From Synechococcus sp. MEDNS5 (GTDB taxonomy: Bacteria > Cyanobacteriota > Cyanobacteriia > PCC-6307 > Cyanobiaceae), in assembly GCF_014279875.1 (NCBI RefSeq), contig NZ_CP047952.1, forward strand, positions 310,001 to 374,000: a stretch of DNA of 64,000 nucleotides, given 5' to 3'. A program made the translations under genes and the position numbers. How positions within the stretch are numbered: the stretch's first letter is position 1; the number at the start of each line of letters is the position of its first letter. The notes beneath the pieces were generated by a model that searched no databases, was not told the DNA's origin, and saw nothing but the letters and a program-made list of their open reading frames with translations. Of the stretch, positions 54,895 to 64,000 are shown piece by piece.

Positions 54895-55849
54895 GCTGAC
54901 AGCAATCGCGGGCCAGGGCCAGAGCGCCATCACAGGCGTCTCCTAGGGGTTGGGTCCAGCGAGCACCTGGTAAGTGCTGCTGCATTGCCTGGTGTACGGC
55001 GCCGTTGAATTCCCTGAGATTCAGAAGTGCGCCTCCGTGGGCGCAGAGGTTGGGTTCATTCAGACTCAGCTGTCTGGCCACGGCGCTGGCGGCTTCGGCG
55101 AGAGCGAATGCTGATCGATCAAGGATTCTCCGGGCTTCGCGATCTCCCTGGGCGGCGGCTTCATCCACCAGCGGTGCCAGGCGTGCTAGATCGGCAGGCT
55201 GATGATCCTGCTGCACCACCAGGGTTTTGAGCGCGTCGGCGGTGCGGCAGCCGAGGCTTTCCCACAGCCTCTGGCGCAGGGGCCCATCGGCCAGACGTCC
55301 ATCGGCCATGCGCAGGCTCACCTGCAGGCCCTGGTGCCCGAGGTCGAACGCTGAACCTGCGCCATCGAGGCGCCAACCCCAGCCGCCGCAGCGGTGTTCT
55401 TCGCCAAGGGTGTTGCGTCCCACCACGATCATTCCCGTTCCACTGATCAGCACGATTCCGGCTTGGTCGGCGAAGGCGCCGCGCAGGGCGGTGCGTTCAT
55501 CGCCCGTGGCGACGCAGCGCCCCTCGGGGAGGTTCACCACTTCATGCAGCAGTGAGGCTGCGCGGGTCTGCAGAGCTGTGCCGGCTTCCACGCCACTCGC
55601 CCCCACGGCCGCCGCAGCCAGTGGAGCCTGGCAGCCATGGGGCCAGGCGGCCTGCAGGCTGGAGCGGATGGCTTCCCGGAAGCGTTCCTCGCCGCCCGAG
55701 GCATCCAGATGGCTGACGCCGCTGCCAGTGCCCTCTCCCACCACATGCCAGCCACCCCCAGTCCAGCGACTGAGCCTGCAGCGGCAATGGGTCTGACCAG
55801 CATCGAATCCAGCCAGCACGGGGGTGGTGTCCGTGGTGGAGTCAGTCAT
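54881..55849 (-). CDS. BadF/BadG-type ATPase, probable N-acetylglucosamine kinase
   Basis: 322 aa. ASKHA fold: LAGFDAGQTHCRCRLS (phosphate 1, G-x-D-x-G-x-T), GIVLISGTGMIVVGRN (phosphate 2, SGTG) and ERTALRGAF; GGWGWRLDGAGSAFDLGHQGL is the GlcNAc kinase motif of eukaryotic and bacterial NagK-like proteins. Probably phosphorylates GlcNAc released by peptidoglycan turnover for reuse via glmM opposite it. ATG 55849 overlaps the ictB stop by 4 nt; last gene of a FIST-trmB-ictB-kinase operon. Confidence 0.82.
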   Translation of the reverse strand: MTDSTTDTTPVLAGFDAGQTHCRCRLSRWTGGGWHVVGEGTGSGVSHLDASGGEERFREAIRSSLQAAWPHGCQAPLAAAAVGASGVEAGTALQTRAASLLHEVVNLPEGRCVATGDERTALRGAFADQAGIVLISGTGMIVVGRNTLGEEHRCGGWGWRLDGAGSAFDLGHQGLQVSLRMADGRLADGPLRQRLWESLGCRTADALKTLVVQQDHQPADLARLAPLVDEAAAQGDREARRILDRSAFALAEAASAVARQLSLNEPNLCAHGGALLNLREFNGAVHQAMQQHLPGARWTQPLGDACDGALALARDCCQLTPH

Positions 55850-57144
55850 GCCTTTGGACGGGATTGGCTGAGGGTGGCCAAGCAGAACCATCCACTGATC
55901 TGCACTTCAGGCCGGAAGAAGATGGTGTCGGCGGCCCCATGCACGAGCAGCCCGGTGATTGCTGCCAGGCAGCCGATGCAGGGAAGAGCCAGATCAGCAT
56001 CGGACGCCAGTGCTTTCAAGCCGCTACGCACGCTGGCAAGCGCTAACCCCATACAGGCGATCAGGCCCGGAATGCCTGTTTCCACAAGCAGTTCCAGAGG
56101 CACGGAGTAGGCGCTCAGGGCATTGAATTTCGGTTGTTGATACAAGGGGTAGACGCTGTTGAAGGCAGCGTTCCCCGGGCCGATTCCCAACCAGGGGCGG
56201 TCTTGGATCATGTCGATCGCAGCCAGCCACACATTGATCCTGAAGTTGTTGGAGCTGTCGCCGCGTCCGGCAAGCAGGCTCATCACCCGGGTGCGGATCG
56301 GGTCCACCTGGGTGACGGCCAGTGCCAGCAGCACCCCCCCGGCCCCCAGCAGGGCCAGGGGCACCAATCGCTTCCAGAGTGGGGGCCAGTGGCGAATGGC
56401 GCGAAGCACCAGAAGCAGCACCAGGCTGCCCAGGGCCGCCACCAGGGCCAGCCATCCCCCTCGGCTGTAGCTGAAGAGCACCGACGCACTCCCAAGGATG
56501 AGGGCAGTCGCCGCAAAAACCCGGCTTCCCCATCCGCGCCAGCGGATGCAGGCCACCAGCGCCAGCGGCAGGATCGGCACCAGGTAGCCCGCCAGCAGAT
56601 TGGGGTTGCCGAGCGGCCCATAGATCCGGATCGTTCCTTCGGCGACTGAATTCGGGTCAGCCCAGCGGGCCAGCTCTTCGGTGGGGGCATAGAGCTGGCG
56701 CAGGGCCAGCACATCGGTGACGAGCGATCCCCCGAGGAGAGCTGCCATCAGCCGATCCCACCATTCCGGCCGCACGGCGAGCAGCTGGCGCATCAAGGCG
56801 TAAACCCCCAGGTAGCTGAGCAGTTTCACCAGCCCCTTGAGGGCCGCGGCAGGGACTGGCGAAAAGCCTGTGGCCAGCACGGCGACGCCCAGAAACAGCA
56901 GCAGCCAGCCGCTGATTCCACCCAGCCGCTCGGGAGGCTTGGTGAGCGACCACAGCAGCCAGAGAGCACCGCAGGCCAGCACGATCAACCCCAGCCCCGT
57001 GCGCGTGACCAGAGGCAGTCCTGCGAGCAGCAGGATCAGCGTGATGCCGGCCAGATTGCTGAGGCGCTTCTGCTGCGTTGCCGAACCGGGGAGACATCCC
57101 TGCCAGCGCAGCAACCATGGGGACGGATCTGAAGCCTCAGCCAT
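55846..57144 (-). CDS. ictB: IctB family O-antigen-ligase-like membrane protein
   Basis: 432 aa from ATG 57144, which overlaps the trmB stop; longer frames to 57351 lie inside trmB. About ten membrane helices and the Wzy_C loop [20 protein letters not shown] with [17 protein letters not shown], the IctB hallmark. IctB was described as a bicarbonate-accumulation factor, but its fold is that of O-antigen ligases, so a glycan role is equally possible. Confidence 0.88.
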   Translation of the reverse strand: MAEASDPSPWLLRWQGCLPGSATQQKRLSNLAGITLILLLAGLPLVTRTGLGLIVLACGALWLLWSLTKPPERLGGISGWLLLFLGVAVLATGFSPVPAAALKGLVKLLSYLGVYALMRQLLAVRPEWWDRLMAALLGGSLVTDVLALRQLYAPTEELARWADPNSVAEGTIRIYGPLGNPNLLAGYLVPILPLALVACIRWRGWGSRVFAATALILGSASVLFSYSRGGWLALVAALGSLVLLLVLRAIRHWPPLWKRLVPLALLGAGGVLLALAVTQVDPIRTRVMSLLAGRGDSSNNFRINVWLAAIDMIQDRPWLGIGPGNAAFNSVYPLYQQPKFNALSAYSVPLELLVETGIPGLIACMGLALASVRSGLKALASDADLALPCIGCLAAITGLLVHGAADTIFFRPEVQISGWFCLATLSQSRPKA

Positions 57145-57850
57145 CCGGGGGGGATGCATCATTGGCGGGATTATCGACCCGTTGCCAAGCAATCTCCAGA
57201 TCTTCACGATCCGGCAGTGGCTGCTGGTTGCGCCTGTAGAGCACCCGATAGGCAGGGAGACCCAGCTCCTGCACATAGCGTTCCCGTTCCGTAGGCACCG
57301 GCAGAGGGTTGTCGGCTCTCCAGGGTTGGGCGTCCTCGGCGGGGCGATCAAAGCATCCGCTCAGCTCAACCAGGGCCACCATCGGGTCGATCACGGCCAG
57401 CACGTCACTCTGAACAAACAGCTCCCGACCCGGTTGCAACGTGGCAGCAATGGCCAGCAACAGGGAGGGTTGCAGCACGCGTCGTTTGCGGTGCCGACGC
57501 TTAAACCACGGATCCGGAAACTGAATGCTCACCAGCTGCAGGCGATCGTGTGGCAGCGCGGCCATCCATCCTTCCAGGCTGACATTGGCATTGCAGAACA
57601 GATAGTGCAGGTTGAGGCGTTCAAGGCGGTCCCGATCGCGCTGGGCGGATCGCACCAGGGGCCGTCTGATTTCTACACCCAGGTGATTGCGATCCGGCCT
57701 TATTGCGGCCAGCTCCTGCAGGTAAAGGCCCCGGGCGCAGCCGATGTCCAGATGAATGGGGCGGCTGGGGTCATCAAACAGATGATCCGGCGCAGGCAAC
57801 TCCAGCGGCAGCTGAAAGAACCGGCTGAGGGGATTGACGTGCTGACGCAT
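57137..57850 (-). CDS. trmB: tRNA (guanine-N7-)-methyltransferase
   Basis: 237 aa. Makes m7G46 in tRNA. Motifs: [17 protein letters not shown] (SAM site, D-I-G-C-A-R-G), [35 protein letters not shown] (conserved P-D-P-W), and [15 protein letters not shown] shares its base with the FIST stop; stop overlaps ictB by 8 nt. Confidence 0.95.
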   Translation of the reverse strand: MRQHVNPLSRFFQLPLELPAPDHLFDDPSRPIHLDIGCARGLYLQELAAIRPDRNHLGVEIRRPLVRSAQRDRDRLERLNLHYLFCNANVSLEGWMAALPHDRLQLVSIQFPDPWFKRRHRKRRVLQPSLLLAIAATLQPGRELFVQSDVLAVIDPMVALVELSGCFDRPAEDAQPWRADNPLPVPTERERYVQELGLPAYRVLYRRNQQPLPDREDLEIAWQRVDNPANDASPPDG

Positions 57851-59175
57851 CAGGACGGCGAGGACTCGAGCGGTGCATGGCGGAGAAGGCCCCAGCAGGC
57901 GGTGTATCCATGCAGATGCGTCGCGCCGCCGAGGGGACCGATCTCGCCGTTGCAGAAACTTCCGGCCATGGGGAGATTCGGCATCACCTCACGGGCGATG
58001 CTCACGTCGCCATCAGCGGTTCCGAACAGGCCGCTGCCTCGGCCCAGGCAGGCGAACAGCAGGCCACAGAGCGGATCCTTCTCGGCTGAGGTTGAGTGGC
58101 TGGTTTGCAGCAGTTGGCGTGCTTCCTGGCGGGAGGCCTGCGCTTCCCGCAGCTGAAATTGAACGTTCTGCCCCGCGCGAACCCTCTCGGCCACGGCAAC
58201 GGCTCCATTGCGGGGATCCACACCGATCAGGTTGCGAACCAGGAACGTGCGCTCCTGCTCGTTGTTGCCTGCTGGATCGGACTGTCCGCTGTCGGATGCG
58301 AAGCGTTGCAGCTTGGCCAGTGCGGCCCCTGCGGAGAGTTCCTGCCGCTCAACACCCAGAAACAGCGAGTGCTGCACCAGTTCACGATCTTCGGCGCTCA
58401 GTCCTGCAAGCACCCGCTGCAGGCAAGCCACGGGGCTGTCGCGCCGGTCGCCATCGCTGAGTTCCAGAAGCACATTGCGCTGGGCCTGCTCAATCGCGAA
58501 CACCGGACCGATCGGTCGACACCCCTGCGCCACCACAGGGTCGAGAAACCAATCGCCGCCAATGCTGAGGCCAACGGCTCCGGCTGCGACGCCATCGCCG
58601 CAGAGCAGGGAGCCATGGGCGGCGTTGTGGGGAATGGCGATTCCGCCGATCTTGTCCACCGCGGGGTAGGCGTAATCCAGACCGCTGATCAGATCATTGA
58701 TGCCGCTGCACGTGGGATCGATCAACAGCAGAAGTGATCGACTGGATCCCGGCTTCAGGCCCACCCACTCGTGCCAGTGCTGCGCAGCGCCGTCAAGATC
58801 CGGAAGGTCGTTGCTGTTGAGTTGCACGCTCTGCAGCTGGGCTCCAGGAAGGTTGAGCAACATCACGCTCAACGCAGGGTTCTGCTCCACTTCATGGGCT
58901 TCGTTGTCCGCTGTGGTGCCCACAACACCACCGCCGAGGCATCCCAGCCAGTGGCTGGCGTGAAGACGCTGCTGAAGCAGGGGCAGCAAGCGGGGAAGAT
59001 CACTGGCGAAGTGACTGGACACGAACACCAGGGCAACGTCGGCAGCGTTGGCCCCGAGGGTGCTGGACACATCCCGAACGGCCTCCTCCATGGATGGCTG
59101 ATGGGAGAGGGCATGGCGGCAACGCGCTTGGGAACCCGAACTCCGGAACCAGTCGAGAGGATTAAACGGAACCAT
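57850..59175 (-). CDS. FIST domain protein
   Basis: 441 aa from ATG 59175, which avoids overlap with the divergent DUF3177 gene. [25 protein letters not shown] and [18 protein letters not shown] at the C-terminus: [20 protein letters not shown] followed by [24 protein letters not shown] is a predicted small-ligand (amino-acid) sensory domain, usually fused to signalling outputs; here it stands alone. Shares an operon with trmB. Ligand unknown. Confidence 0.88.
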   Translation of the reverse strand: MVPFNPLDWFRSSGSQARCRHALSHQPSMEEAVRDVSSTLGANAADVALVFVSSHFASDLPRLLPLLQQRLHASHWLGCLGGGVVGTTADNEAHEVEQNPALSVMLLNLPGAQLQSVQLNSNDLPDLDGAAQHWHEWVGLKPGSSRSLLLLIDPTCSGINDLISGLDYAYPAVDKIGGIAIPHNAAHGSLLCGDGVAAGAVGLSIGGDWFLDPVVAQGCRPIGPVFAIEQAQRNVLLELSDGDRRDSPVACLQRVLAGLSAEDRELVQHSLFLGVERQELSAGAALAKLQRFASDSGQSDPAGNNEQERTFLVRNLIGVDPRNGAVAVAERVRAGQNVQFQLREAQASRQEARQLLQTSHSTSAEKDPLCGLLFACLGRGSGLFGTADGDVSIAREVMPNLPMAGSFCNGEIGPLGGATHLHGYTACWGLLRHAPLESSPS

Positions 59176-59245
59176 GAATTGGACCCTACCAATCCTGTGG
59201 TCTTGATGGATGGCACTGATAATGACGTGCTGATGTGCCTGGCCG

Positions 59246-59857
59246 GTGCCTGATCTCACGACCCGAACCCTGGTGTGGCTGACCTACCGCCTGGGCGCCA
59301 CGATTGCTCTTGGTCTTCCCTTGATCCTGTTGATCTGGGCTGGAGTTCGCCGTGATCCGGCCCTTGTGCGCCTGCTGAGCATCTACTGGAAGGTGGCCAG
59401 CCTTCTGGCCATCAGTGTGCTGTTACTCACCGATCAGCGGCCGATCGGCTACGTCACGGCCGTGCTGGCCCCCTTGCTGATGGCTGGATCGGTGTGGTTC
59501 TGGGTGGATCTCAACGAGGAACTGGCCGACAGTCCCCCGGGCCGGGCTCTGCCGATGACCGTGCGCATCTGGCGCTGGTCCCTCACGGTGTTTGCGGTTT
59601 TCGCCGTTGGCATGTCCGGGTCGGCGCTGGGTTGTGCCCGCGCACTCGAGGCCGCCGAGTGCAAGATCTGGCTCGAAGCTCCCAAGGGGCTGCACCGGGT
59701 TGCGGAACGCCTGTTTGATTTCGTGTTCGGCGGCCAGTGGACGGAAGCCGTTGCCGCCTTCATCGGCTATGTGGCTCTTGTGGCCTATGCCGTGGGCCTG
59801 TTGCAGTGGCTGCTGGTGCGCTTCCCGCGCCAGGGTCGGGTGGCCGGAGAGTTCTGA
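59246..59857 (+). CDS. DUF3177 family membrane protein
   Basis: 203 aa from GTG 59246. Five hydrophobic segments: LGATIALGLPLILLIWAGV, LLAISVLLLT, YVTAVLAPLLMAGSVWFWVD, LTVFAVFAVGMSG, and IGYVALVAYAVGLLQWLLV. Two cysteines in LGCARALEAAECKIWLEAP may be lumenal. Matches cyanobacterial DUF3177 (PF11375); role unknown. Coupled to the next gene (stop/start share a base). Confidence 0.8.
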   Translation: MPDLTTRTLVWLTYRLGATIALGLPLILLIWAGVRRDPALVRLLSIYWKVASLLAISVLLLTDQRPIGYVTAVLAPLLMAGSVWFWVDLNEELADSPPGRALPMTVRIWRWSLTVFAVFAVGMSGSALGCARALEAAECKIWLEAPKGLHRVAERLFDFVFGGQWTEAVAAFIGYVALVAYAVGLLQWLLVRFPRQGRVAGEF

Positions 59858-60174
59858 TGCCGGTGGATGACGACTTGGTGCACGCCTTCGAGGAGCGCAC
59901 CCGCCAACATCCCGACCGTGTGGTGCGCTTGCGGGGACAGGTTGATGATGAGCCCTTCGAGCTGTTGATTTTTCGCGGCTTCAGCAGCAGCACCACCCAT
60001 CCCACCTCCTTTGATCCGGATGCCTCCGTCCTGCCCGACGGCACGCGCTTGGATCAAGTGGAAGTGCTGCAGGGCCCGTTGTCGCCAACGGGCGAGATCG
60101 TGTTGTCAGGTCCGATGGAGCCTGTTGCTCTGCTGGATGAGGAGCACTGGGTCAAAGCCTCCCAAGCACGCTGA
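59857..60174 (+). CDS. Conserved cyanobacterial protein (possibly DUF7734 type)
   Basis: 105 aa. Core [20 protein letters not shown] and [19 protein letters not shown]; the same block is known from plant-plastid proteins, which I recall as DUF7734, though I could not verify it here. Predicted all-beta soluble. Follows DUF3177 by overlap; its last 23 nt overlap the 3' end of ileS. Confidence 0.6.
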   Translation: MPVDDDLVHAFEERTRQHPDRVVRLRGQVDDEPFELLIFRGFSSSTTHPTSFDPDASVLPDGTRLDQVEVLQGPLSPTGEIVLSGPMEPVALLDEEHWVKASQAR

Positions 60175-63058
60175 CGCAGCGGCCGCAGAGATGGGGATGA
60201 TCGGCATGCTGGCCCACATCACTCTCGTAATGCCAACAGCGCTCGCATTTGCTGCCGCGGGCCCGGGCGACTTCGATGATCGCAACGTCGTCGTCCTGGT
60301 TGGCAAGCAGTTCCGCCCAGGGTTCACCGCCAATCTGCAACTGGGACACCAAAAGCCAATCGCGTAGGCCATCCACCTCGGGATGGCCATGGTTGTTGAG
60401 CCACTGCAGAGCGGATTGCAGGCTTGTGCTGTGGGCCTCAAGGCGAACCGATGCCTCCAGAGACGCGCCCAGCTCCTGACGGCTGCGGCAGTCTTCCAGC
60501 ACCTTGTTCACGGATGCCCGCAGCTCGCGCAGTTGCTGCATCGGTTCGTTCAGGGACGCGTCGCGCCAACTGTCCGGCGCGGTCGGCCACCCGCGTTGGA
60601 AGACCGAGGCCTCGTTCACGGCGTAGGGAAGGTTTTGCCAGATGTCTTCGGCCATATGGCAGAGCACAGGCGCAATCAAGCCTGCCAGGCGTTCGATGAT
60701 CAAGGCCATCACGGTTTGACAGCTGCGCCGGCGCTGGTCGGCGGGAGCGCTCACGTACAGCCGATCTTTGGCGATGTCGAGGTAGAAGTTGGAGAGGTCG
60801 GTGACGCAGAAGTTCTGCAGCAGTTGGAAGAAACGGAAAAACTCGTAGCTCTCGAAGGCCTCCGTGATCTCATCCATCACCTCGGCGGTGCGCTGCAGCA
60901 TCCAGCGGTCCAGCAGCGGCAGGTCGGCCACGGCAATGGCGTCGGTTTCCGGGGTGAAGTCATGCAGGTTGCCGAGCAGGTATCGGCTGGTGTTGCGCAC
61001 CTTGCGGTACACGTCTGCCAGTTGCCTGAGAATTCCGGCGCCAATCGGCACATCGGCGGAGTAATCCACGGAGCTCACCCAGAGCCGCAGCACATCGGCG
61101 CCGTAGGCAGGCTCCTGCTTCTGGTTGTTGCCCCCCTCGATGATCACCATCGGATCGACCACATTGCCGAGGGATTTGCTCATCTTGCGGCCTTTCTCAT
61201 CGAGGGCGAAACCGTGGGTGAGCACCCGCTTGTAAGGCGCCTTGCCGTTGACGGCGACGGAGGTGAGCAGGGAACTCTGGAACCAACCGCGATGCTGGTC
61301 GGATCCCTCCAGGTAGAGGTCAGAGGGATAGTTGAGGGTCTCTCTCTGGCTTGTCACCGCGGCCCAGCTGGATCCGGAGTCAAACCACACATCCATGGTG
61401 TCGGTGCCTTTGCGCCATTGATCGGCCTGGTCGGCGTAGGCGGGCGGTAGCAGAGCCGCTTCGTCTTTCTCCCACCAAACATCGCCGCCGTGGGCGGCGA
61501 TCAGCGTTTCGATGTGGGCCAGGGTGTCGGCGTTGAGCAGCACCTCGCCGTTGCTGCGGTGGTAAAAGACAGGGATCGGCACTCCCCAGGTGCGCTGGCG
61601 GGAGATGCACCAGTCCCCCCGCTCCTTCACCATCGCTTCGATCCGGTTACGGCCCGAGGCGGGGGTCCACTGCACTTGATCGATGGCCTCAAGAGCCTGC
61701 TTGCGAAAGCCCTCCACCGAGGCGAACCACTGTTCAGTGGCCCGGAAGATCGTGGGCTTTTTGGTGCGCCAGTCGTAGGGATAACGGTGGCCGTAGGCCT
61801 CCTGCTTGAGCAGTGCTCCTGCAGTCTCAAGGGCCTCGATGATCGCCGGGTTGGCATCTTTGAGCACGTTCAGGCCTGCAAAGGGGCCGGCTTCCGCGGT
61901 GAGGGTGCCGGCTTCATCCACAGGGCAAAGCACGGGCAGGCCGTGCTTCTGGCCGGTGTGGAAGTCGTCGACGCCGTGGCCTGGGGCGGTGTGCACAAGG
62001 CCTGTTCCGGATTCGGTGGTGATGTACTCGCCGCCGATCACCACTGGGCTGGTGCGATCCAGCAGCGGATGCCGGTAGGTGAGCCCGGCAAGCTGAGCCC
62101 CCTTCACCGTGGCGCGACGCTTGAGGGGGCGCTCCAGGGTTTTGGAGAGCGATTCGATCAGATCGGCTGCCACCACCAGCATTCGGCCGTTGCCATCGTC
62201 GACCAGGGCGTAGTCGAGCCGTTCGTTAACCGACACCGCCAGGTTGGCCGGAAGCGTCCAGGGAGTGGTGGTCCAGATCGCCACCTGCAGGGCATCGCCC
62301 AGGGGAGCCGCCTCAGTGGGCAGGTCGATGCCATCGCTCTGCAGGGCCTCCCGCAGGGGGGAGGGGACTTCCACCGCTGGAAACGCCACATACACGCTGG
62401 GGCTGGTGTGGCCGTCGGGATATTCCAGTTCGGCCTCGGCCAGGGCGGTGCGGGAACTGGGACTCCAGTGCACCGGCTTCAGGCCCCTGTAGATGTGCCC
62501 CTTGAGCACCATCTCGCCGAACACCTTGATCTGGGCGGCTTCGTACTCCTTCTGCAGCGTGAGATAAGGCTGCTCCCAATCGGCCCAGATGCCCCAGCGC
62601 TGGAAGCCCTTCATCTGGCCATCCACCTGCTTGCGGGCGTAAGCAGCAGCTTTCTTGCGCAGCTTGATCGGCGTCAGCGCCTGGCGCTGTTCCGGATCCA
62701 TCGACTGCAGCACCTTGAGTTCGATCGGCAGGCCGTGGCAGTCCCAGCCCGGCACGTAGCGCACCTTGCGGCCCCGCAGTACTTGGTATTTGTTGATCAC
62801 GTCCTTGAGCACCTTGTTCAGGGCATGGCCCATGTGCAGGGCACCGTTGGCGTAGGGAGGCCCGTCGTGGAGGGTGAACGTGGGGCCACTGTTTTGGAGC
62901 CCCAGCTGCCCATCAATGCCGTTCTCGCTCCAGAAGGTCTGCAGTTCCGGCTCCCGCTTCACCGCATTGGCACGCATGCCAAAGCCTGTTTGCAGCAGGT
63001 TGAGCGTGTCCTTGTAGGAGGGACGTCCCTCGGCGGCGTCGCGGGTCTCCTTGCTCAC
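60152..63058 (-). CDS. ileS: Isoleucyl-tRNA synthetase
   Basis: 968 aa from the GTG at 63058, where the family N-terminus ([18 protein letters not shown]) starts; the longer frame to 63295 overlaps the Ycf66-like gene. Class I synthetase: HIGH motif HMGH (75-78), KMSKS motif [15 protein letters not shown]1 editing domain with [11 protein letters not shown] and [10 protein letters not shown], and a C-terminal zinc finger, CERCWHYE...CGRC. Convergent overlap with the DUF7734-like gene. Confidence 0.97.
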   Translation of the reverse strand: MSKETRDAAEGRPSYKDTLNLLQTGFGMRANAVKREPELQTFWSENGIDGQLGLQNSGPTFTLHDGPPYANGALHMGHALNKVLKDVINKYQVLRGRKVRYVPGWDCHGLPIELKVLQSMDPEQRQALTPIKLRKKAAAYARKQVDGQMKGFQRWGIWADWEQPYLTLQKEYEAAQIKVFGEMVLKGHIYRGLKPVHWSPSSRTALAEAELEYPDGHTSPSVYVAFPAVEVPSPLREALQSDGIDLPTEAAPLGDALQVAIWTTTPWTLPANLAVSVNERLDYALVDDGNGRMLVVAADLIESLSKTLERPLKRRATVKGAQLAGLTYRHPLLDRTSPVVIGGEYITTESGTGLVHTAPGHGVDDFHTGQKHGLPVLCPVDEAGTLTAEAGPFAGLNVLKDANPAIIEALETAGALLKQEAYGHRYPYDWRTKKPTIFRATEQWFASVEGFRKQALEAIDQVQWTPASGRNRIEAMVKERGDWCISRQRTWGVPIPVFYHRSNGEVLLNADTLAHIETLIAAHGGDVWWEKDEAALLPPAYADQADQWRKGTDTMDVWFDSGSSWAAVTSQRETLNYPSDLYLEGSDQHRGWFQSSLLTSVAVNGKAPYKRVLTHGFALDEKGRKMSKSLGNVVDPMVIIEGGNNQKQEPAYGADVLRLWVSSVDYSADVPIGAGILRQLADVYRKVRNTSRYLLGNLHDFTPETDAIAVADLPLLDRWMLQRTAEVMDEITEAFESYEFFRFFQLLQNFCVTDLSNFYLDIAKDRLYVSAPADQRRRSCQTVMALIIERLAGLIAPVLCHMAEDIWQNLPYAVNEASVFQRGWPTAPDSWRDASLNEPMQQLRELRASVNKVLEDCRSRQELGASLEASVRLEAHSTSLQSALQWLNNHGHPEVDGLRDWLLVSQLQIGGEPWAELLANQDDDVAIIEVARARGSKCERCWHYESDVGQHADHPHLCGRCVSVLGRL

Positions 63059-63080
63059 GTTGGGGCAGCTGCAACCGGAA

Positions 63081-63695
63081 TTATCCGTCTTCGCTGGGTG
63101 GGGTTGCGGCTTCTGGATCAGGCGTTCTCGGTTCCGCTGCTTTTTGGGCAGGTGCTTCAGCTTTGGCTGCTTCAGCTTTGCCTGCTGCAGACTCCGGTTC
63201 GGGCCTGACCCAGCGCTTGCCTGTGCGGCTGCTGCCTTCAGGGCGGTCAGCGGCTGGCGCTTTGGGCTTGAGGCTGCCCAGGGCCTGGCCGGCATTGCTC
63301 AGCAACGTGCTCGATGTTGCGGTGAGCTGCTGCAGGCTGGTGGACCAGCGCTCACTGGATTTCAATCGCTGCTGCTCCTCGGGGCTCAGCTGCTGCCAGC
63401 GGGCCTGAGCCACTTCGCTTCCGAGGCGGCTGATCAGCAGCCCTGCGCAAACCACCGCCAGCATCGGTGCTCCCCGGAGGCGGTCGCTGCTGGTCACCAG
63501 CACAAGCCCCAGCAGCAGAACCACGGCACCCCACACTCCATCGCGCGGTCTGCTCAGTTCCGTGACCAGAAGCGGAAGCACCAGCACCGCCAGGCCCAAC
63601 ACCAGACAGAGATCTCCTGCAAGGGTGGCCAGCATCACGAGGTCCAGGGGATTTACCCATTCTGGGCTGCTGCCTAAAGTTGCAACCTTGCCCAT
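63081..63695 (-). CDS. Ycf66-like membrane protein
   Basis: 204 aa. Three hydrophobic segments in the first 95 residues ([50 protein letters not shown]) with the [10 protein letters not shown]-like N-terminus and SDRLRGAPM that recall Ycf66 (PF07444), then a K/E/A/P-rich disordered tail. Function unknown; linked to plastid genomes of some algae and mosses. The ATG at 63695 lies inside the 5' end of tRNA-Leu on the other strand; no better start is visible. Confidence 0.65.
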   Translation of the reverse strand: MGKVATLGSSPEWVNPLDLVMLATLAGDLCLVLGLAVLVLPLLVTELSRPRDGVWGAVVLLLGLVLVTSSDRLRGAPMLAVVCAGLLISRLGSEVAQARWQQLSPEEQQRLKSSERWSTSLQQLTATSSTLLSNAGQALGSLKPKAPAADRPEGSSRTGKRWVRPEPESAAGKAEAAKAEAPAQKAAEPRTPDPEAATPPSEDG

Positions 63696-63771
63696 CTGGC
63701 GGAATTGGTAGACGCGCTGGTTTTAGGTACCAGTGGCTTCGGTCGTGGGGGTTCAAGTCCCCCGGTGGGCA
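63690..63771 (+). tRNA. tRNA-Leu (TAG anticodon)
   Basis: 82-nt class II tRNA: acceptor GCCCATC/GGTGGGC, anticodon stem CTGGT-TTTAGGT-ACCAG (TAG), a long variable arm (GGCTTCGGTCG region), T arm GGGGG-TTCAAGT-CCCCC, discriminator A, CCA not encoded. The first six bases overlap the Ycf66-like gene start on the minus strand. Confidence 0.95.
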
Positions 63772-63824
63772 TCCGTTTTCCTAATTTGGTAGCTCTTAGC
63801 AGTCGGCTGACGCTCCTTCGCTGA

Positions 63825-64000
63825 ATGACCCAGGCTTTCGTACAACCTGAAATGCCTGTTGCGGAGGTTCGTTTGCGTTCTGTTCCCAAACAGTTTGTAG
63901 ACCCTCCTGCGGCCTGGAATCCCACGGTGGGCTTGTTTCTGGGCGGTTATGCCCTGGCTGCGCTCACCATCTGGGGCTGGTTTTCAGCCGGTTGGCCGTT
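63825..64000 (+). CDS. crtR: Beta-carotene hydroxylase CrtR-type, N-terminal fragment
   Basis: 58 codons to the right edge. After an N-terminal head (MTQAFVQPEMPVAEVRLR), the block PKQFVDPPAAWNPTVGLFLG-GYALAALTIWGWFSAGWP matches the start of marine Synechococcus CrtR-like membrane fatty-acid-hydroxylase-superfamily enzymes that hydroxylate beta-carotene to zeaxanthin, the main carotenoid here. The histidine boxes that would confirm it lie outside the window. Confidence 0.75.
   Translation, partial: MTQAFVQPEMPVAEVRLRSVPKQFVDPPAAWNPTVGLFLGGYALAALTIWGWFSAGWP

Overview
The window comes from a unicellular marine cyanobacterium, most likely a marine Synechococcus (picocyanobacterial lineage). The signs are photosystem II small-subunit genes (psbK, psbI, psbN, psbH), NtcA, a CobS and a CobO-like protein, a cyanobacterial LptD-like DUF3769 protein, IctB, a run of cyanobacteria-specific families (DUF3155, DUF4079, DUF1997, DUF3181, DUF3146, DUF3084, DUF3177), a Ycf66-like protein, and a C-terminal fragment-free start of a CrtR-type carotenoid hydroxylase at the right edge. 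The DNA is GC-rich and very compact, with many ATGA start/stop overlaps and convergent genes that overlap at their 3' ends. No rRNA, insertion sequence, prophage or CRISPR array is visible.

Layout. 1-4026 (minus) is a four-gene operon: a SABATH-type methyltransferase, a Leu/Glu/Phe/Val-type amino acid dehydrogenase, a sarcosine-oxidase/NikD-type flavoprotein and a BCCT (betaine-type) transporter that runs off the left edge. 4103-9715 holds rdgB, a phosphohexomutase, a TM0106-type nuclease, ygfZ, pyrE and a secreted hypothetical. 9728-18351 holds a CAT-anticodon tRNA, a CNNM/CorC-type transporter, a Gfo/Idh/MocA oxidoreductase, a phosphorylase-kinase-like GH15 protein, a TagA-type glycosyltransferase, psbK, tgt and cobS. 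18299-27368 holds a histidine kinase, DUF3155, an esterase, purH, DUF4079, DUF1997, ispH, the ammonium transporter amt and sfsA. 27445-36579 holds murJ, small conserved genes, tRNA-Arg, glyA, a WecA/MraY-type transferase, cinA, leuCD and a pentapeptide protein. 36591-50557 holds the LptD-like protein, psbI, a GH38 alpha-mannosidase, psbN/psbH, tatA, pth, ntcA, rph, a CobO-like protein, dcd, thyX and a TxlA-type thioredoxin. 50622-64000 holds a membrane hypothetical, a lytic transglycosylase, glmM, a GlcNAc-kinase-like protein, ictB, trmB, a FIST protein, DUF3177, ileS, a Ycf66-like protein, tRNA-Leu and the start of crtR.

How genes fit together. Most of the window is housekeeping: dTTP supply (dcd, thyX), leucine synthesis (leuCD), purine/pyrimidine synthesis (purH, pyrE), envelope synthesis and turnover (murJ, glmM, WecA-like, lytic transglycosylase, DUF3769, sugar kinase), and nitrogen control (ntcA with its own NtcA-type promoter, and a perfect NtcA box in front of amt).

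The most interesting region is the left-edge operon. Its four proteins can be ordered into a pathway: lysine to piperideine-2-carboxylate (dehydrogenase), to picolinate (NikD-like flavoprotein), to N-methylpicolinate = homarine (SABATH methyltransferase), plus a BCCT carrier for a betaine-type solute. The families are read from the sequence; the pathway is my inference and is untested. A CRP-type palindrome (GTGA-N6-TCAC) sits just upstream of the operon.
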